63,145 nt of DNA from a virus: IMG/VR virus record IMGVR_UViG_3300005528_002232, positions 1 through 63,145 of that record. One strand, given 5' to 3'. Positions within the stretch are counted from its first letter, which is position 1. Each line of letters opens with the position of its first letter. Below, piece by piece: positions 1-8,604 of this stretch. Below the pieces are notes generated by a model. That model did no database searches. It was not told the DNA's origin and saw only the letters and a program-made list of their open reading frames with translations. Made by a program: the position numbers and the translations under genes.

Positions 1-1
1 T

Positions 2-406
2 GGTAAAACAATTTACACAGAACTTCTTTCTATTATCTCAGATCCAGATTATGGTGATATCACAGATTTAATGAACGGTCGTGATATTGATGTAGAATTC
101 ACACCAGCAGAAGGCGGAGCATTCCCTAAAACATCCATTCGAGTAAAACCAAACACTCAACCAGCTACTGATGATAAATCAGTTGCCGAGAAGATTATGA
201 ATCAGCCACAAATTACTGATATCTTTCCTGAGCCAACTTATGAAGAATTAGAAGCGGCATTGACAGAATGGATGAATCCAGAAAATGCAGATTCAGATGT
301 AGAAGAAACAGAAGAGCAAGCACCAGCAGCAGCACCAAAGTCTACAGCCCCAGCAGCTAACAAAGTAGATGATGTTGCATCTGCATTCAATGATCTTTTC
401 AATTAA
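2..406 (+). CDS. Single-stranded DNA-binding protein, gp32-like (C-terminal part)
   Basis: The reading frame is open from base 2, so the start lies outside the window and 134 codons remain. The first residues (GKTIYTELLSII) resemble the T4 gp32 segment GKKIRDKIN in the DNA-binding core. A Glu/Asp-rich and Ala/Pro-rich linker follows, and the protein ends in the acidic, aromatic tail VASAFNDLFN, like the protein-interaction tail of phage SSBs. The role would be to coat ssDNA and recruit recombinase, helicase and polymerase. It lies directly upstream of uvsX. The assignment rests on tail type and position because the OB fold is mostly missing. Confidence 0.7.
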   Translation, partial: GKTIYTELLSIISDPDYGDITDLMNGRDIDVEFTPAEGGAFPKTSIRVKPNTQPATDDKSVAEKIMNQPQITDIFPEPTYEELEAALTEWMNPENADSDVEETEEQAPAAAPKSTAPAANKVDDVASAFNDLFN

Positions 407-416
407 GGAGTTATAA

Positions 417-1580
417 ATGGCAAAGAGTAAAAGCAAACTAGAACTGGAAGATTCGTTAGCAAGTACATTAGCGGATAGCATCAACAAGCAATTTAAAGGA
501 CAAGCTCTTAAGACAGCTTTCTTTTTAGAAGGAGATGCAGATTCCCCAAGCAATGTAACAGAATGGATTTCATCTGGTTGCGATATGCTCGATTTGGCAA
601 TTTCAAACCGACCGAACGGAGGATTCCCAGTAGGTCGGATAACTGAAGTTACCGGATTAGAAGCATCCGGAAAATCATTGCTTGTATCACACGTAGCTGC
701 TGAAACACAAAAGAAAGGCGGGTTAGCAGTTTATATTGATACAGAAGCGGCATCAAGTGCTGAATTTATGTCGGCAATTGGAATTGATTTAAAATCAATG
801 CTTTATGTTCCATTGGAAACAGTTGAAGAAATATTCGAAACCATTGAAACAATTGTTGAACAAGTACGTAAGTCAGACAAAGATCGTTTAGTTACAATCA
901 TTGTAGATTCAATAATGGGTGCATCAACAAAAATTGAAATGGCGGCTGAATATGACAAAGATGGTTATGCTACAAGTAAATCAATCATTCTATCCAAAGC
1001 AATGCGTAAAGTAACCAATTGGATTGCACGTGAGAGAATTTGTTTGATTATGACTAATCAGCTTCGTACCAAATTAGGTGTATCATTTGGAGATGCATGG
1101 ACTACATCGGGTGGTAAAGCAATTCCATTTCACGCATCGGTTAGATTGCGTCTTAAAAATACCGGAATGATCAAAGCAAAAATTGATGGCGTTGATCAAG
1201 TAGTCGGAAGCAAGACAGAAGTGCAAGTTGTTAAGAATCGTATGGGACCACCACATCGCAAAATTAATTACGATATCTATTATGATTCAGGTATTGATAA
1301 TTACGGCGGTTGGTTGGAAACTATGAAGAAATATAGTTTAGTTAAACAATCTGGAGCACATTATACATTGGATGATGTTGATATTGAAACCGGAGAAACA
1401 TTTGGCGAAATTAAATTTCAATCAAAGACTTTTGTTGAAAAGATAATTAATCAACTAGAAATAAAAAATCGATTGTATCAAAGAATTTGCGATGCTTACA
1501 TTTTTAAATATCAAGCAGGTATTGATGGGGGTATTGACGATGTAATAATCGATGAATCAGTTATAGATGAAGAAGGCTAA
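417..1580 (+). CDS. uvsX: UvsX/RecA-like recombinase
   Basis: Strand-exchange ATPase of 387 aa, close to T4 UvsX length. Walker A GLEASGKS is at residues 80-87 and Walker B VTIIVDS at 159-165. The L2 region begins near residue 213 with TNQLRTKLG and continues through SGGKAIPFHASVRLRL. An AAGGAG Shine-Dalgarno sits 7 bases before the ATG, which is uncommon in this window. It lies between the ssDNA-binding protein and a 5'-3' nuclease, as expected for recombination-dependent replication. The stop shares one base with the next start, suggesting coupled translation. The family call is firm. Confidence 0.95.
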   Translation: MAKSKSKLELEDSLASTLADSINKQFKGQALKTAFFLEGDADSPSNVTEWISSGCDMLDLAISNRPNGGFPVGRITEVTGLEASGKSLLVSHVAAETQKKGGLAVYIDTEAASSAEFMSAIGIDLKSMLYVPLETVEEIFETIETIVEQVRKSDKDRLVTIIVDSIMGASTKIEMAAEYDKDGYATSKSIILSKAMRKVTNWIARERICLIMTNQLRTKLGVSFGDAWTTSGGKAIPFHASVRLRLKNTGMIKAKIDGVDQVVGSKTEVQVVKNRMGPPHRKINYDIYYDSGIDNYGGWLETMKKYSLVKQSGAHYTLDDVDIETGETFGEIKFQSKTFVEKIINQLEIKNRLYQRICDAYIFKYQAGIDGGIDDVIIDESVIDEEG

Positions 1581-2644
1581 TGAATAAGTATCAACAGCTA
1601 TTCAAAAAGTTACAAGAAGAAAAAGTAAACGGTCCGTCAGATGTCAATGATCATATCATGGTATTTGACGGATTGAATACTTTTATCAGAGCTTTTGGAG
1701 CAACTCCGTCCACAAATGAAGATGGAGATCACATTGGAGGAATTACAGGATTCCTTTTTTCTATTGGTAAAGCAGTACGAGATTTTCGTCCTAGTAGATG
1801 CGTTATTGTGTTTGATGGCAGAGGTGGTAGTGCTCGTCGTAGAAAAATACATGGCGATTACAAAGCAAATCGAGCCAATAAAACTAGATTGCGTAGACAT
1901 GATCATCAACAATTTGCTTCTATTGAAGATGAACAAGAAGCAATGCGCTGGCAATTTAGTAGATTGGTATCATATCTAGATAATTTACCAGTTACCTTTT
2001 TAGCAATCGATGGAATTGAAGCAGACGATACAATTGCTTATATTGCACAAATGTATAAAGACATTAGCAAAAAAATAACTATAGTATCTACGGATCGAGA
2101 TTTTTATCAATTGGTTGATAACAAGTTGCAAGTTTGGTCACCTATCAAAAAGAAAATGTATGATGAAGCTGCAATTTTAGAAGAGTTTGGGGTACATCCC
2201 AATAACTATGTAGTTTATAGAACATTTACTGGTGATGCTTCGGATAATATTTCCGGGGTAGATGGTATTGGACCTAAAACCATATTAAAGACATTTCCAG
2301 AATTAGCAGATCCTACGGAATTTACTTTGGATGATTTGCAACAAAAATGCAATGATAAACGCATTCTTAAGGAAGGTAAAATGTATCAAAAAGTTTTAGA
2401 TAACTACGATACCGTTGAAACTAATTATCGATTAATGAATATCAAATTGTTGAATATTCCTGCGCAGAATTGTAGCACAATCCGAGGAATTATGAATCAA
2501 TCTATTCCTATGCTTAATCGACAAGAATTTCAACGCTTGTTTATGGAAGATAAAATGTGGAATGCAATGAAGAATCTTCCAGACTGGTTGACAAATACTT
2601 GGCTATCTTTAAGTGCCTTCGCTCAACAAACACATAAAAAATAA
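1580..2644 (+). CDS. 5'-3' exonuclease / FEN-type RNase H
   Basis: 354-aa structure-specific nuclease of the T4 RNase H / T5 D15 / PolI 5'-nuclease family, likely removing RNA primers and flaps. Metal-binding acidic motifs appear in order: MVFDGLNTF near residue 28, IVFDGRGGSARR near 77, GIEADDTIAYIA near 145, STDRDF near 170 and GDASDNISGVDGIGPKT near 218. The last is the helix-three-turn-helix DNA-binding signature. It follows uvsX with a one-base stop/start overlap and precedes the helicase. It is slightly longer than T4 RNase H (305 aa). Confidence 0.9.
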   Translation: MNKYQQLFKKLQEEKVNGPSDVNDHIMVFDGLNTFIRAFGATPSTNEDGDHIGGITGFLFSIGKAVRDFRPSRCVIVFDGRGGSARRRKIHGDYKANRANKTRLRRHDHQQFASIEDEQEAMRWQFSRLVSYLDNLPVTFLAIDGIEADDTIAYIAQMYKDISKKITIVSTDRDFYQLVDNKLQVWSPIKKKMYDEAAILEEFGVHPNNYVVYRTFTGDASDNISGVDGIGPKTILKTFPELADPTEFTLDDLQQKCNDKRILKEGKMYQKVLDNYDTVETNYRLMNIKLLNIPAQNCSTIRGIMNQSIPMLNRQEFQRLFMEDKMWNAMKNLPDWLTNTWLSLSAFAQQTHKK

Positions 2645-2645
2645 T

Positions 2646-2676
2646 TTGGATAAAACATTTCTTTTTAATATTATTG
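2646..2676 (+). promoter_or_regulatory. Class I promoter: TTG-N20-TATTATTG
   Basis: TTTGGATA, then a 20-base gap, then TATTATTG, ending 4 bases before the helicase ATG. The same layout occurs at about a dozen gene starts in this window. The short distance to the ATG predicts a leaderless or nearly leaderless mRNA. Confidence 0.6.
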
Positions 2677-2680
2677 TTAC

Positions 2681-4048
2681 ATGACAGATAAATTAAGTGA
2701 ATATGGATGGGGCTTTCAAGTAAAAGTTATTGCCGCTATGTTTACTGACAGAATGTTTTTACAACAAATTGCAGACATCATCCGGCCTGACTATTTTGAA
2801 TCAGATGCCAATTGTTGGTTGTTAGAAACAGTATTAGAACATTTTCGACAATACAAAGCACCGCCTACAAAAGATGTATTGAAAGTAAAATTAACAGAAT
2901 TAAGTGATTCTGGCCCAGAAGCTATTTTGAAAGCTGCAATATTAGAACAGCTCAAAGACGTATTTCGATACATGGAGTCAGATGATTTGACATTTGTTAA
3001 AGATGAAATATTAAACTTTTGCAAAAATCAAGAAATCAAACGAGCTATTATGGATTCGGTAAATTTACTTCAACGAGGTAATTACGATGAAATAAAAAGC
3101 AAAATTGATACGGCTATGAAAGCTGGTGCTGATACCAATATTGGGTTAGAATATAAATCTAATATATCAGCACGATATGCAGAAGCATCACGACACACTA
3201 TAACTACGGGTTGGGATGTTATTGATGACTTAATGGATGGTGGATTAGCGCCAGGCGAATTGGGTGTAGTAATGGCACCTGCAGGTATCGGTAAATCTTG
3301 GATGCTTATTAATATAGGTGCTAATGCAGTAAGAGCCGGCCATTGTGTTATACATTATACATTGGAGCTCAATGAAAACTATGTAGGACAACGCTATGAT
3401 TCGGTATTAACAGGAATTAATGCACAGACATTGAAGCATCATCAAGATACCGTTGAAGAAAAAATGAAAACTCTGTCAGGAGATTTGATTGTAAAGTATT
3501 TCCCAACTAAATCGGTTGGAGTAATGGGACTTAAAGCTCATTTAGAAAAAACAATTATGCTAGGAAATAAACCTGCATTAGTAATTGTGGATTACGGTGA
3601 TTTGTTGAAAATCAATGCAAAAAAGGACAAACACGAAGCATTAGAAGAACTTTACGAGGAGTTACGAGGAATGGCAGGGGAATATGATATTCCAGTATGG
3701 ACTGCGTCTCAAGCAGGAAGAAGCGCCTTAGAAGAAGATGTTATTGAAGCAGATAAGATTGCATCATCATATGGAAAAGTGATGGTTGCTGACTTTTTAA
3801 TGTCATTGTCCCGTAAAGTAGAAGATAAAATGTCAGGTACCGGTAGAGGTCACGTTATTAAGAATCGTTTTGGTCCAGATGGTATTACATTACCAAGTAA
3901 AATCAATACCAATAACGGACAATTTCAATTCTTTGAACCGCAGACTACACAGGGTAAACAAACTACTCAAACAATGAAATCTGGTGAAAACATTATGAAG
4001 AAAAATTTAGCACAAAAGTTCAAAGATTTAGGTGGAACTTTAGGGTAA
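2681..4048 (+). CDS. Replicative DNA helicase, DnaB/gp41-like
   Basis: 455-aa hexameric RecA-fold helicase. The N-terminal ~150 residues are helical, like the DnaB N domain. The catalytic domain has GGLAPGELGVV, Walker A APAGIGKS at 199-206 and Walker B LVIVDYGDLL near 302-311. The downstream SQAGRSAL and the GHVIKNRFGP segment match the arginine-finger region of gp41/DnaB proteins. No helicase loader or primase was recognised in the window. A class I promoter lies just upstream and a terminator about 20 bases downstream, so this gene ends the first replication operon. Confidence 0.93.
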   Translation: MTDKLSEYGWGFQVKVIAAMFTDRMFLQQIADIIRPDYFESDANCWLLETVLEHFRQYKAPPTKDVLKVKLTELSDSGPEAILKAAILEQLKDVFRYMESDDLTFVKDEILNFCKNQEIKRAIMDSVNLLQRGNYDEIKSKIDTAMKAGADTNIGLEYKSNISARYAEASRHTITTGWDVIDDLMDGGLAPGELGVVMAPAGIGKSWMLINIGANAVRAGHCVIHYTLELNENYVGQRYDSVLTGINAQTLKHHQDTVEEKMKTLSGDLIVKYFPTKSVGVMGLKAHLEKTIMLGNKPALVIVDYGDLLKINAKKDKHEALEELYEELRGMAGEYDIPVWTASQAGRSALEEDVIEADKIASSYGKVMVADFLMSLSRKVEDKMSGTGRGHVIKNRFGPDGITLPSKINTNNGQFQFFEPQTTQGKQTTQTMKSGENIMKKNLAQKFKDLGGTLG

Positions 4049-4052
4049 ACCG

Positions 4053-4065
4053 ATATTTATATTAG
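4053..4065 (+). promoter_or_regulatory. Class II motif ATATTTATATTAG
   Basis: One copy of an AT-rich element (ATATTTAT followed by A/T-rich bases) found in intergenic gaps. Here it sits just upstream of a terminator hairpin rather than close to a start codon, so its promoter role at this site is doubtful. Confidence 0.3.
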
Positions 4066-4069
4066 ATTG

Positions 4070-4099
4070 GGTTCGGGTAGAAATATCCGACCTTTTTTT
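4070..4099 (+). terminator. Rho-independent terminator
   Basis: A 9-bp stem with one bulged T pairs bases 4070-4079 with 4084-4092 around a GAAA tetraloop, and seven Ts follow immediately. It sits between the helicase and the ribonucleotide reductase genes and separates two transcription units. Confidence 0.85.
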
Positions 4100-4144
4100 A
4101 TCTAAAAACAATTTATATTTTTATTAACAAGGAGATTACAAACA

Positions 4145-6001
4145 ATGGAGATTTCAAACAAAATTTTGAGTGAAATTACGGTGTATATGAAATACGCCAA
4201 ATACATTCCCGAACTCAATCGTCGAGAAACATGGGAAGAATTAGTTACAAGAAACATGAATATGCACATCAAAAAATATCCAAAATTAGAATCGGAAATT
4301 AAAGATGCATACAAATTCGTGTATGATAAAAAAGTATTACCTTCAATGCGCAGTTTGCAATTTGGCGGAAAACCAATTGAAATCTCCCCTAACCGAATTT
4401 ATAACTGTGCTTATTTGCCAATTGACGATTTTCGAGCGTTTGGTGAAGCAATGTTTTTGCTACTAGGAGGTACAGGTGTTGGATATTCCGTTCAAACACA
4501 TCATGTAGAAAAATTGCCAGAAATTCGCAAACCAAATCCAAAACGTACTCGCAGATATCTTATAGCAGATTCAATTGAAGGATGGGCAGATGCAGTAAAG
4601 GCACTAGTTAAATCTTATTTTGAGGGTGGATCTACTTTTACGTTTGACTTTTCGGATATTCGTGCTAAAGGTGCAAGATTAGTTACTTCGGGAGGAAAAG
4701 CACCAGGCCCACAACCATTGAAAGAATGTTTAATCAAGTTACAAGGAATTTTAGATGCAAAAGAAGATGGAGAAAAATTATCAGCAATTGAAGTGCATGA
4801 TATGGTATGTCATATCGCAGATGCAGTATTGGCAGGTGGCATTCGCAGAGCAGCTCTTATTAGTTTGTTCAGTGCCGATGATGAGGATATGATTGCATGT
4901 AAGTCTGGTGCATGGTGGGAACATAATCCACAACGCGGACGTGCAAACAATTCAGCAACATTAATGCGTCATAAATTGACAAAAGAATTCTTTATGGATT
5001 TGTGGAAACGAGTTGAATTGTCAGGAGCAGGCGAACCAGGTATTTATTTAACAAATGATAAAGATTGGGGGACTAATCCATGTTGCGAAATTGCTCTTCG
5101 TCCATTCCAATTCTGTAACTTGTGTGAAGTAAATGCATCAGATATTGAATCACAGGAAGATTTAGAAGCACGTGTTAAAGCAGCAGCATTTATTGGAACG
5201 CTTCAAGCAGGATACACTGACTTTCATTACCTTCGTCCAATTTGGAAACGTACAACTGAAAAAGATGCTCTTATTGGGGTATCAATGACAGGTATTGGTT
5301 CTGGAGTTGTATTAGGTTATGATATGAAAGCAGCAGCAAAGGCAGTTAAAGAAGAAAATGAACGAGTAGCTGCATTGATCGGAATTAATCGCTCAGCTCG
5401 TACAACCACAGTAAAACCTGCAGGTACTACATCATTGGCATTAGGAACTTCATCGGGTATTCATGCATGGCACAATGATTATTATATCCGTAGAATCCGT
5501 GTTGGAAAAAATGAAGCAATTTATTCTTATTTGGCAATTAATCACCCAGAACTAATTGAAGATGAATATTTTCGTCCACATGATACTGCAGTAATTTCTA
5601 TTCCGCAAAAGGCGCCAGATGGAGCTATCATGAGAACGGAATCACCTTTTCAATTATTGGATCGTATCAAAAAGGTGCACTTAGAATGGGTTAAACCAGG
5701 TCATAGAAGCGGAAATAATACTCACAATGTATCTGCAACAGTTTCACTTAAAGCAGATGAGTGGGAATTGGCAGGAGAATGGATGTGGAACAATAGAGAT
5801 CATTATAACGGCTTATCTGTATTACCATATGACGGTGGTACCTATACTCAAGCACCATTTGAAGATTGCAGCAAAGAAACATATGAAACAATGATGAAAT
5901 CTCTGCACAACATTGATTTGAGTCAAGTAATTGAATTAGATGACAATACAGATCTGTCAGGTGAATTAGCTTGTGCCGGCGGAGCGTGTGAGATAAAATA
6001 A
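4145..6001 (+). CDS. nrdJ: Class II (adenosylcobalamin-dependent) ribonucleoside-triphosphate reductase
   Basis: 618-aa monomeric class II reductase that makes dNTPs using coenzyme B12. It has the first redox cysteine in RIYNCAY (C88), the active-site region NPCCEI (311-316) with CNLCEVN (324-330), PAGTTSLALGTSSG, and the C-terminal redox pair CAGGAC (C610, C615) as in the Lactobacillus leichmannii enzyme. It is shorter than that 739-aa enzyme and shows no obvious ATP cone. An AAGGAG Shine-Dalgarno precedes the start. Thioredoxin, encoded at 9995, is the likely reductant. B12 must come from the host or its surroundings. Confidence 0.93.
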   Translation: MEISNKILSEITVYMKYAKYIPELNRRETWEELVTRNMNMHIKKYPKLESEIKDAYKFVYDKKVLPSMRSLQFGGKPIEISPNRIYNCAYLPIDDFRAFGEAMFLLLGGTGVGYSVQTHHVEKLPEIRKPNPKRTRRYLIADSIEGWADAVKALVKSYFEGGSTFTFDFSDIRAKGARLVTSGGKAPGPQPLKECLIKLQGILDAKEDGEKLSAIEVHDMVCHIADAVLAGGIRRAALISLFSADDEDMIACKSGAWWEHNPQRGRANNSATLMRHKLTKEFFMDLWKRVELSGAGEPGIYLTNDKDWGTNPCCEIALRPFQFCNLCEVNASDIESQEDLEARVKAAAFIGTLQAGYTDFHYLRPIWKRTTEKDALIGVSMTGIGSGVVLGYDMKAAAKAVKEENERVAALIGINRSARTTTVKPAGTTSLALGTSSGIHAWHNDYYIRRIRVGKNEAIYSYLAINHPELIEDEYFRPHDTAVISIPQKAPDGAIMRTESPFQLLDRIKKVHLEWVKPGHRSGNNTHNVSATVSLKADEWELAGEWMWNNRDHYNGLSVLPYDGGTYTQAPFEDCSKETYETMMKSLHNIDLSQVIELDDNTDLSGELACAGGACEIK

Positions 6002-6216
6002 TGATGGTACCTACTCAATATGATTGGATATATCAGCTGTATGTGAGGGAGTTTGGAAACAAGCTCCTTCCTACAGACTTTTATTATGAAAATGGATATC
6101 GAGTAATGACTGAATCATATCATAAAAGAAGAGGCTCATGTTGTGGCAATGGTTGTAGACACTGTCCTTTTGATCCAGCGCATAAAAAAGGCGAAAAAAC
6201 TTTGAAAGCCCAATAA
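6001..6216 (+). CDS. Small DUF5522-like Cys-rich protein
   Basis: 71-aa protein with the compact motif SCCGNGCRHCPF at residues 46-57, typical of small DUF5522-type proteins found in Bacteroidota and elsewhere. The four clustered cysteines suggest metal or Fe-S binding. The ATG overlaps the reductase stop by one base, so the pair is probably co-translated. Its role is unknown; a redox or metal-related link to the reductase is only an inference from position. Confidence 0.65.
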   Translation: MMVPTQYDWIYQLYVREFGNKLLPTDFYYENGYRVMTESYHKRRGSCCGNGCRHCPFDPAHKKGEKTLKAQ

Positions 6217-6231
6217 ATTATTCTATATTAT
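6202..6231 (+). promoter_or_regulatory. Class I promoter: TTG-N19-TATATTAT
   Basis: TTTG at 6201-6204 and TATATTAT at 6224-6231 lie upstream of folE, whose ATG is at 6248. Spacing is one base shorter than most class I sites and the predicted leader is longer. Confidence 0.45.
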
Positions 6232-6247
6232 AATTAAGAATTAAGTT

Positions 6248-6949
6248 ATGACAACAAAACAAAGAACAAATTTAGAGTTAGTGCATCCTGGTTTTGCTAA
6301 CGGTGTTTCTATGCAATTAGCAGTTAAGCAAACATTAGAAGGTCCTGATGCTAGACTAACTGCAGAAGAAAAACAAGAAATTATTGATAAAGCTGCATAT
6401 CATTACGGACAATTTTTAACAGCATTAGGAGTAACATGGGAAACGGATCCAAATTCAGCTGATACTCCACGTAGAGTAGCAAAGGCATATGTAAATGATT
6501 TATGGGCCGGCCGATATAATCCAATGTCAGACATTACAGCATTTCCTAGTGACGGATATGATGGTATTGTATTTGAAGGAGGTATTCCATTAACTTCAAT
6601 GTGTAGTCATCATCATCAGACAATTATGGGTAATGTACATGTTGCATATATTCCAGGTGAGAATAGCAATGTTATTGGTTTGAGTAAATTGAATCGTGTA
6701 GTAGAACACTTTGGCAGACGAGGTGCAATTCAAGAACAATTGACAGTAGCAATACATCACGCAATAGATGAATTAATTGAAAACAATAAAGGTGTTGCAA
6801 TCATGATTGAAGCAACGCATAATTGTGTGCAATGCAGAGGTGTTAAGCATGGCGGAGCTTCAATGAAGACAGCAAAGCTATCCGGAGCATTCTTAGAAGA
6901 TGGTAATGCAAGATCAGAATTTTATCAATTTGTAAAAGGTTATAATTAA
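6248..6949 (+). CDS. folE: GTP cyclohydrolase I (FolE-type)
   Basis: 233 aa. Converts GTP to 7,8-dihydroneopterin triphosphate, the first step to both folate and 7-deazaguanines. Zinc ligands fit C119 and H122 in SMCSHHHQ and C193 in ATHNCVQCRGV. The GLSKLNRVVEHFGRR and QEQLT segments are standard for the family. The CSHHHQ form, instead of CEHH, is one I associate with phage copies. Directly followed by queD and queE, so the likely purpose is DNA base modification rather than folate supply. It overlaps queD by one base. Confidence 0.93.
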   Translation: MTTKQRTNLELVHPGFANGVSMQLAVKQTLEGPDARLTAEEKQEIIDKAAYHYGQFLTALGVTWETDPNSADTPRRVAKAYVNDLWAGRYNPMSDITAFPSDGYDGIVFEGGIPLTSMCSHHHQTIMGNVHVAYIPGENSNVIGLSKLNRVVEHFGRRGAIQEQLTVAIHHAIDELIENNKGVAIMIEATHNCVQCRGVKHGGASMKTAKLSGAFLEDGNARSEFYQFVKGYN

Positions 6950-7425
6950 TGGCACGTTACATTTCAACAAAACTATTTGAAAACTATTCAGTAGCAATAC
7001 GTCAATGGAAAGCTCAACATTCTCATTGTCAACTGCTACATGGATATGCACTTAAATTTAAAGTATGGTTTGCATCTAACGAACCAGATATTGAGAATCA
7101 ACTTGATGATATGAATTGGATTGTTGATTATGGAGGTTTCAAGACACCACCAAAAGGCAATGGTCTTAAAGATTGGATGGATCATATGTGGGATCATACT
7201 ACACTTATTCAAGCAGATGATCCTTATAGAGATATGTTTGAAATGCTTCAAGTATCTGGATTAGCAAAAGTACATTTTCTAGAAAAGATGGGTGCTGAAT
7301 CGTGTGCTAAACTAGTATATGATAAATTCAATGAAGTTTTAGCAAATACAGATGCTGGCAGATGTCGATGTATCAAAGTAGAATGTTTTGAAAACGATAA
7401 TAATTCAAGTATATATGAAGAATAA
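6949..7425 (+). CDS. queD: 6-carboxytetrahydropterin synthase (QueD-type)
   Basis: 158-aa T-fold enzyme, second step of preQ0 synthesis. The motif FxxxxAIRQWKAQHSHCQLLHGYAL carries the catalytic-type Cys (C27) and the metal-site histidines. HGY replaces the usual HGH, which fits the known FRQW/SHC/LHGYAL subgroup of QueD-like enzymes. WMDHMWDHTTL and MGAESCAKLVYDKF match the active-site His/Asp and the conserved Glu regions. It sits between folE and queE in a tight operon. The start overlaps the folE stop by one base. Confidence 0.88.
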   Translation: MARYISTKLFENYSVAIRQWKAQHSHCQLLHGYALKFKVWFASNEPDIENQLDDMNWIVDYGGFKTPPKGNGLKDWMDHMWDHTTLIQADDPYRDMFEMLQVSGLAKVHFLEKMGAESCAKLVYDKFNEVLANTDAGRCRCIKVECFENDNNSSIYEE

Positions 7426-7780
7426 TAATGAGACATATCTATCGCTTTTTGAATATTTAGGTAAAGGATCTGGAGGTACCAATATTGGTCGAGAAGTAAC
7501 AGCAGAAGCTATTAAACGAGGCGTTGAGATTAAATGGAGAATGTTACCGAAAGAAGCTCAGAAACCGGAATATACTCAAGTGCAATTGTATCCTATATCA
7601 TTTTTAGATGATTATTTTGCTAATATGTCGGAAATGGATTTAACTCCAATTGTAAGGCGTTCTGAATTAATTAAATTGCAGGAACGATTGCAATTGCTTG
7701 AGTCTTTATTTCAAAACGTAATTAACAACTTGAATATATCAACAAATAAAATAGAAGATGACGATGACCTCCCATTCTAA
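7415..7780 (+). CDS. Unknown protein with SSB-like acidic C-terminus
   Basis: 121 aa from the ATG at 7415, which overlaps queD by 11 bases; an ATG 27 bases earlier would overlap by 38. No enzymatic motif is visible. The C-terminal third is a predicted amphipathic helix (SELIKLQERLQLLESLFQNVINNL) followed by KIEDDDDLPF. That tail copies the DDDIPF tip by which bacterial SSB recruits partner proteins, but the body does not look like an OB fold. It lies between queD and queE, so it may be linked to base modification or replication. Confidence 0.6.
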   Translation: MKNNNETYLSLFEYLGKGSGGTNIGREVTAEAIKRGVEIKWRMLPKEAQKPEYTQVQLYPISFLDDYFANMSEMDLTPIVRRSELIKLQERLQLLESLFQNVINNLNISTNKIEDDDDLPF

Positions 7781-8546
7781 AAGAATTACAGATTACACGA
7801 AAATACTTCCAATAGTAGAATTATATCGTTGTGTACAATCAGAAGGATCTCGATTTGGCAGACCTACAATTGCAGTTAGAACTACAGGCTGCACTCATCG
7901 TTGTTGGTTTGGCGAAGGAGGTTGGTGTGACTCTTGGTACACTAGCATTCACCCAGAAAAAGGCACATTTACATTTAATGATATCATTGATATTTATGAT
8001 AAAAATCCACATATCAAAGAAATGATGTTAACGGGTGGATCTCCCACAATGCATCCTGCATTAGTTAACGAACTAACACATTTTGCACATGAAAGAGATA
8101 TTCTCATTACTATTGAAACTGAAGGCTCGCATTTTATTGAGACTGATTATCCTATTGGGCTTATCTCTCTTAGCCCTAAGTTTAGCAATAGCGTTCCCAG
8201 GGTGGGTGTTGCTACGCCGCAAGGCACGATTACGGATGAAAAGATGGTTGCGCAACATAACAAGTTTAGGCTGAATTATTCAGCAATGAATGCAATGATA
8301 ACCACTCATTCTGATTATCATTTTAAACCAGTATGGGATGGCACTGAAGAGAATCTTAAAGAAATTGAAGAAGCACGCGAATTTTTAGAAATTCCTAAAG
8401 AAAAGACGTATATTATGCCCGCCGGCGATACTCGAGAAGAATTAATCAAAATGTATCCGATAGTATTTGAAATGTGTGCCGAACGAGGATATAACATGAC
8501 AGGAAGAGATCACATAATAGCTTTCAATACGCAGCGCGGGGTGTAA
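7758..8546 (+). CDS. queE: 7-carboxy-7-deazaguanine synthase, radical SAM (QueE-type)
   Basis: 262 aa. Converts 6-carboxytetrahydropterin to 7-carboxy-7-deazaguanine (CDG). The N-terminal substrate motif ELYRCVQSEGSRFGRPTIAVR is typical. The cluster cysteines are C45, C49 and C57 (Cx3C then Cx7C), a QueE-like spaced variant of CxxxCxxC. MMLTGGSP near residue 92 is the GGE-like SAM motif and IETEGS matches QueE. The start overlaps the previous gene by 23 bases; ATG 7764 is an alternative. It completes a folE-queD-queE cassette. Confidence 0.9.
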   Translation: MTMTSHSKRITDYTKILPIVELYRCVQSEGSRFGRPTIAVRTTGCTHRCWFGEGGWCDSWYTSIHPEKGTFTFNDIIDIYDKNPHIKEMMLTGGSPTMHPALVNELTHFAHERDILITIETEGSHFIETDYPIGLISLSPKFSNSVPRVGVATPQGTITDEKMVAQHNKFRLNYSAMNAMITTHSDYHFKPVWDGTEENLKEIEEAREFLEIPKEKTYIMPAGDTREELIKMYPIVFEMCAERGYNMTGRDHIIAFNTQRGV

Positions 8547-8582
8547 ACTGCATTAGACACTGAAAAAGAAATATAATACTGC

Positions 8583-8597
8583 ATATTTATAATAAAG
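8583..8597 (+). promoter_or_regulatory. Class II motif ATATTTATAATAAAG
   Basis: AT-rich element ending 7 bases before the HNH gene ATG. It matches the copy at 21534 at all 15 positions. There is no TTG at the -33 spacing. Possible phage late promoter. Confidence 0.4.
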
Positions 8598-8604
8598 GAT
8601 TGTT

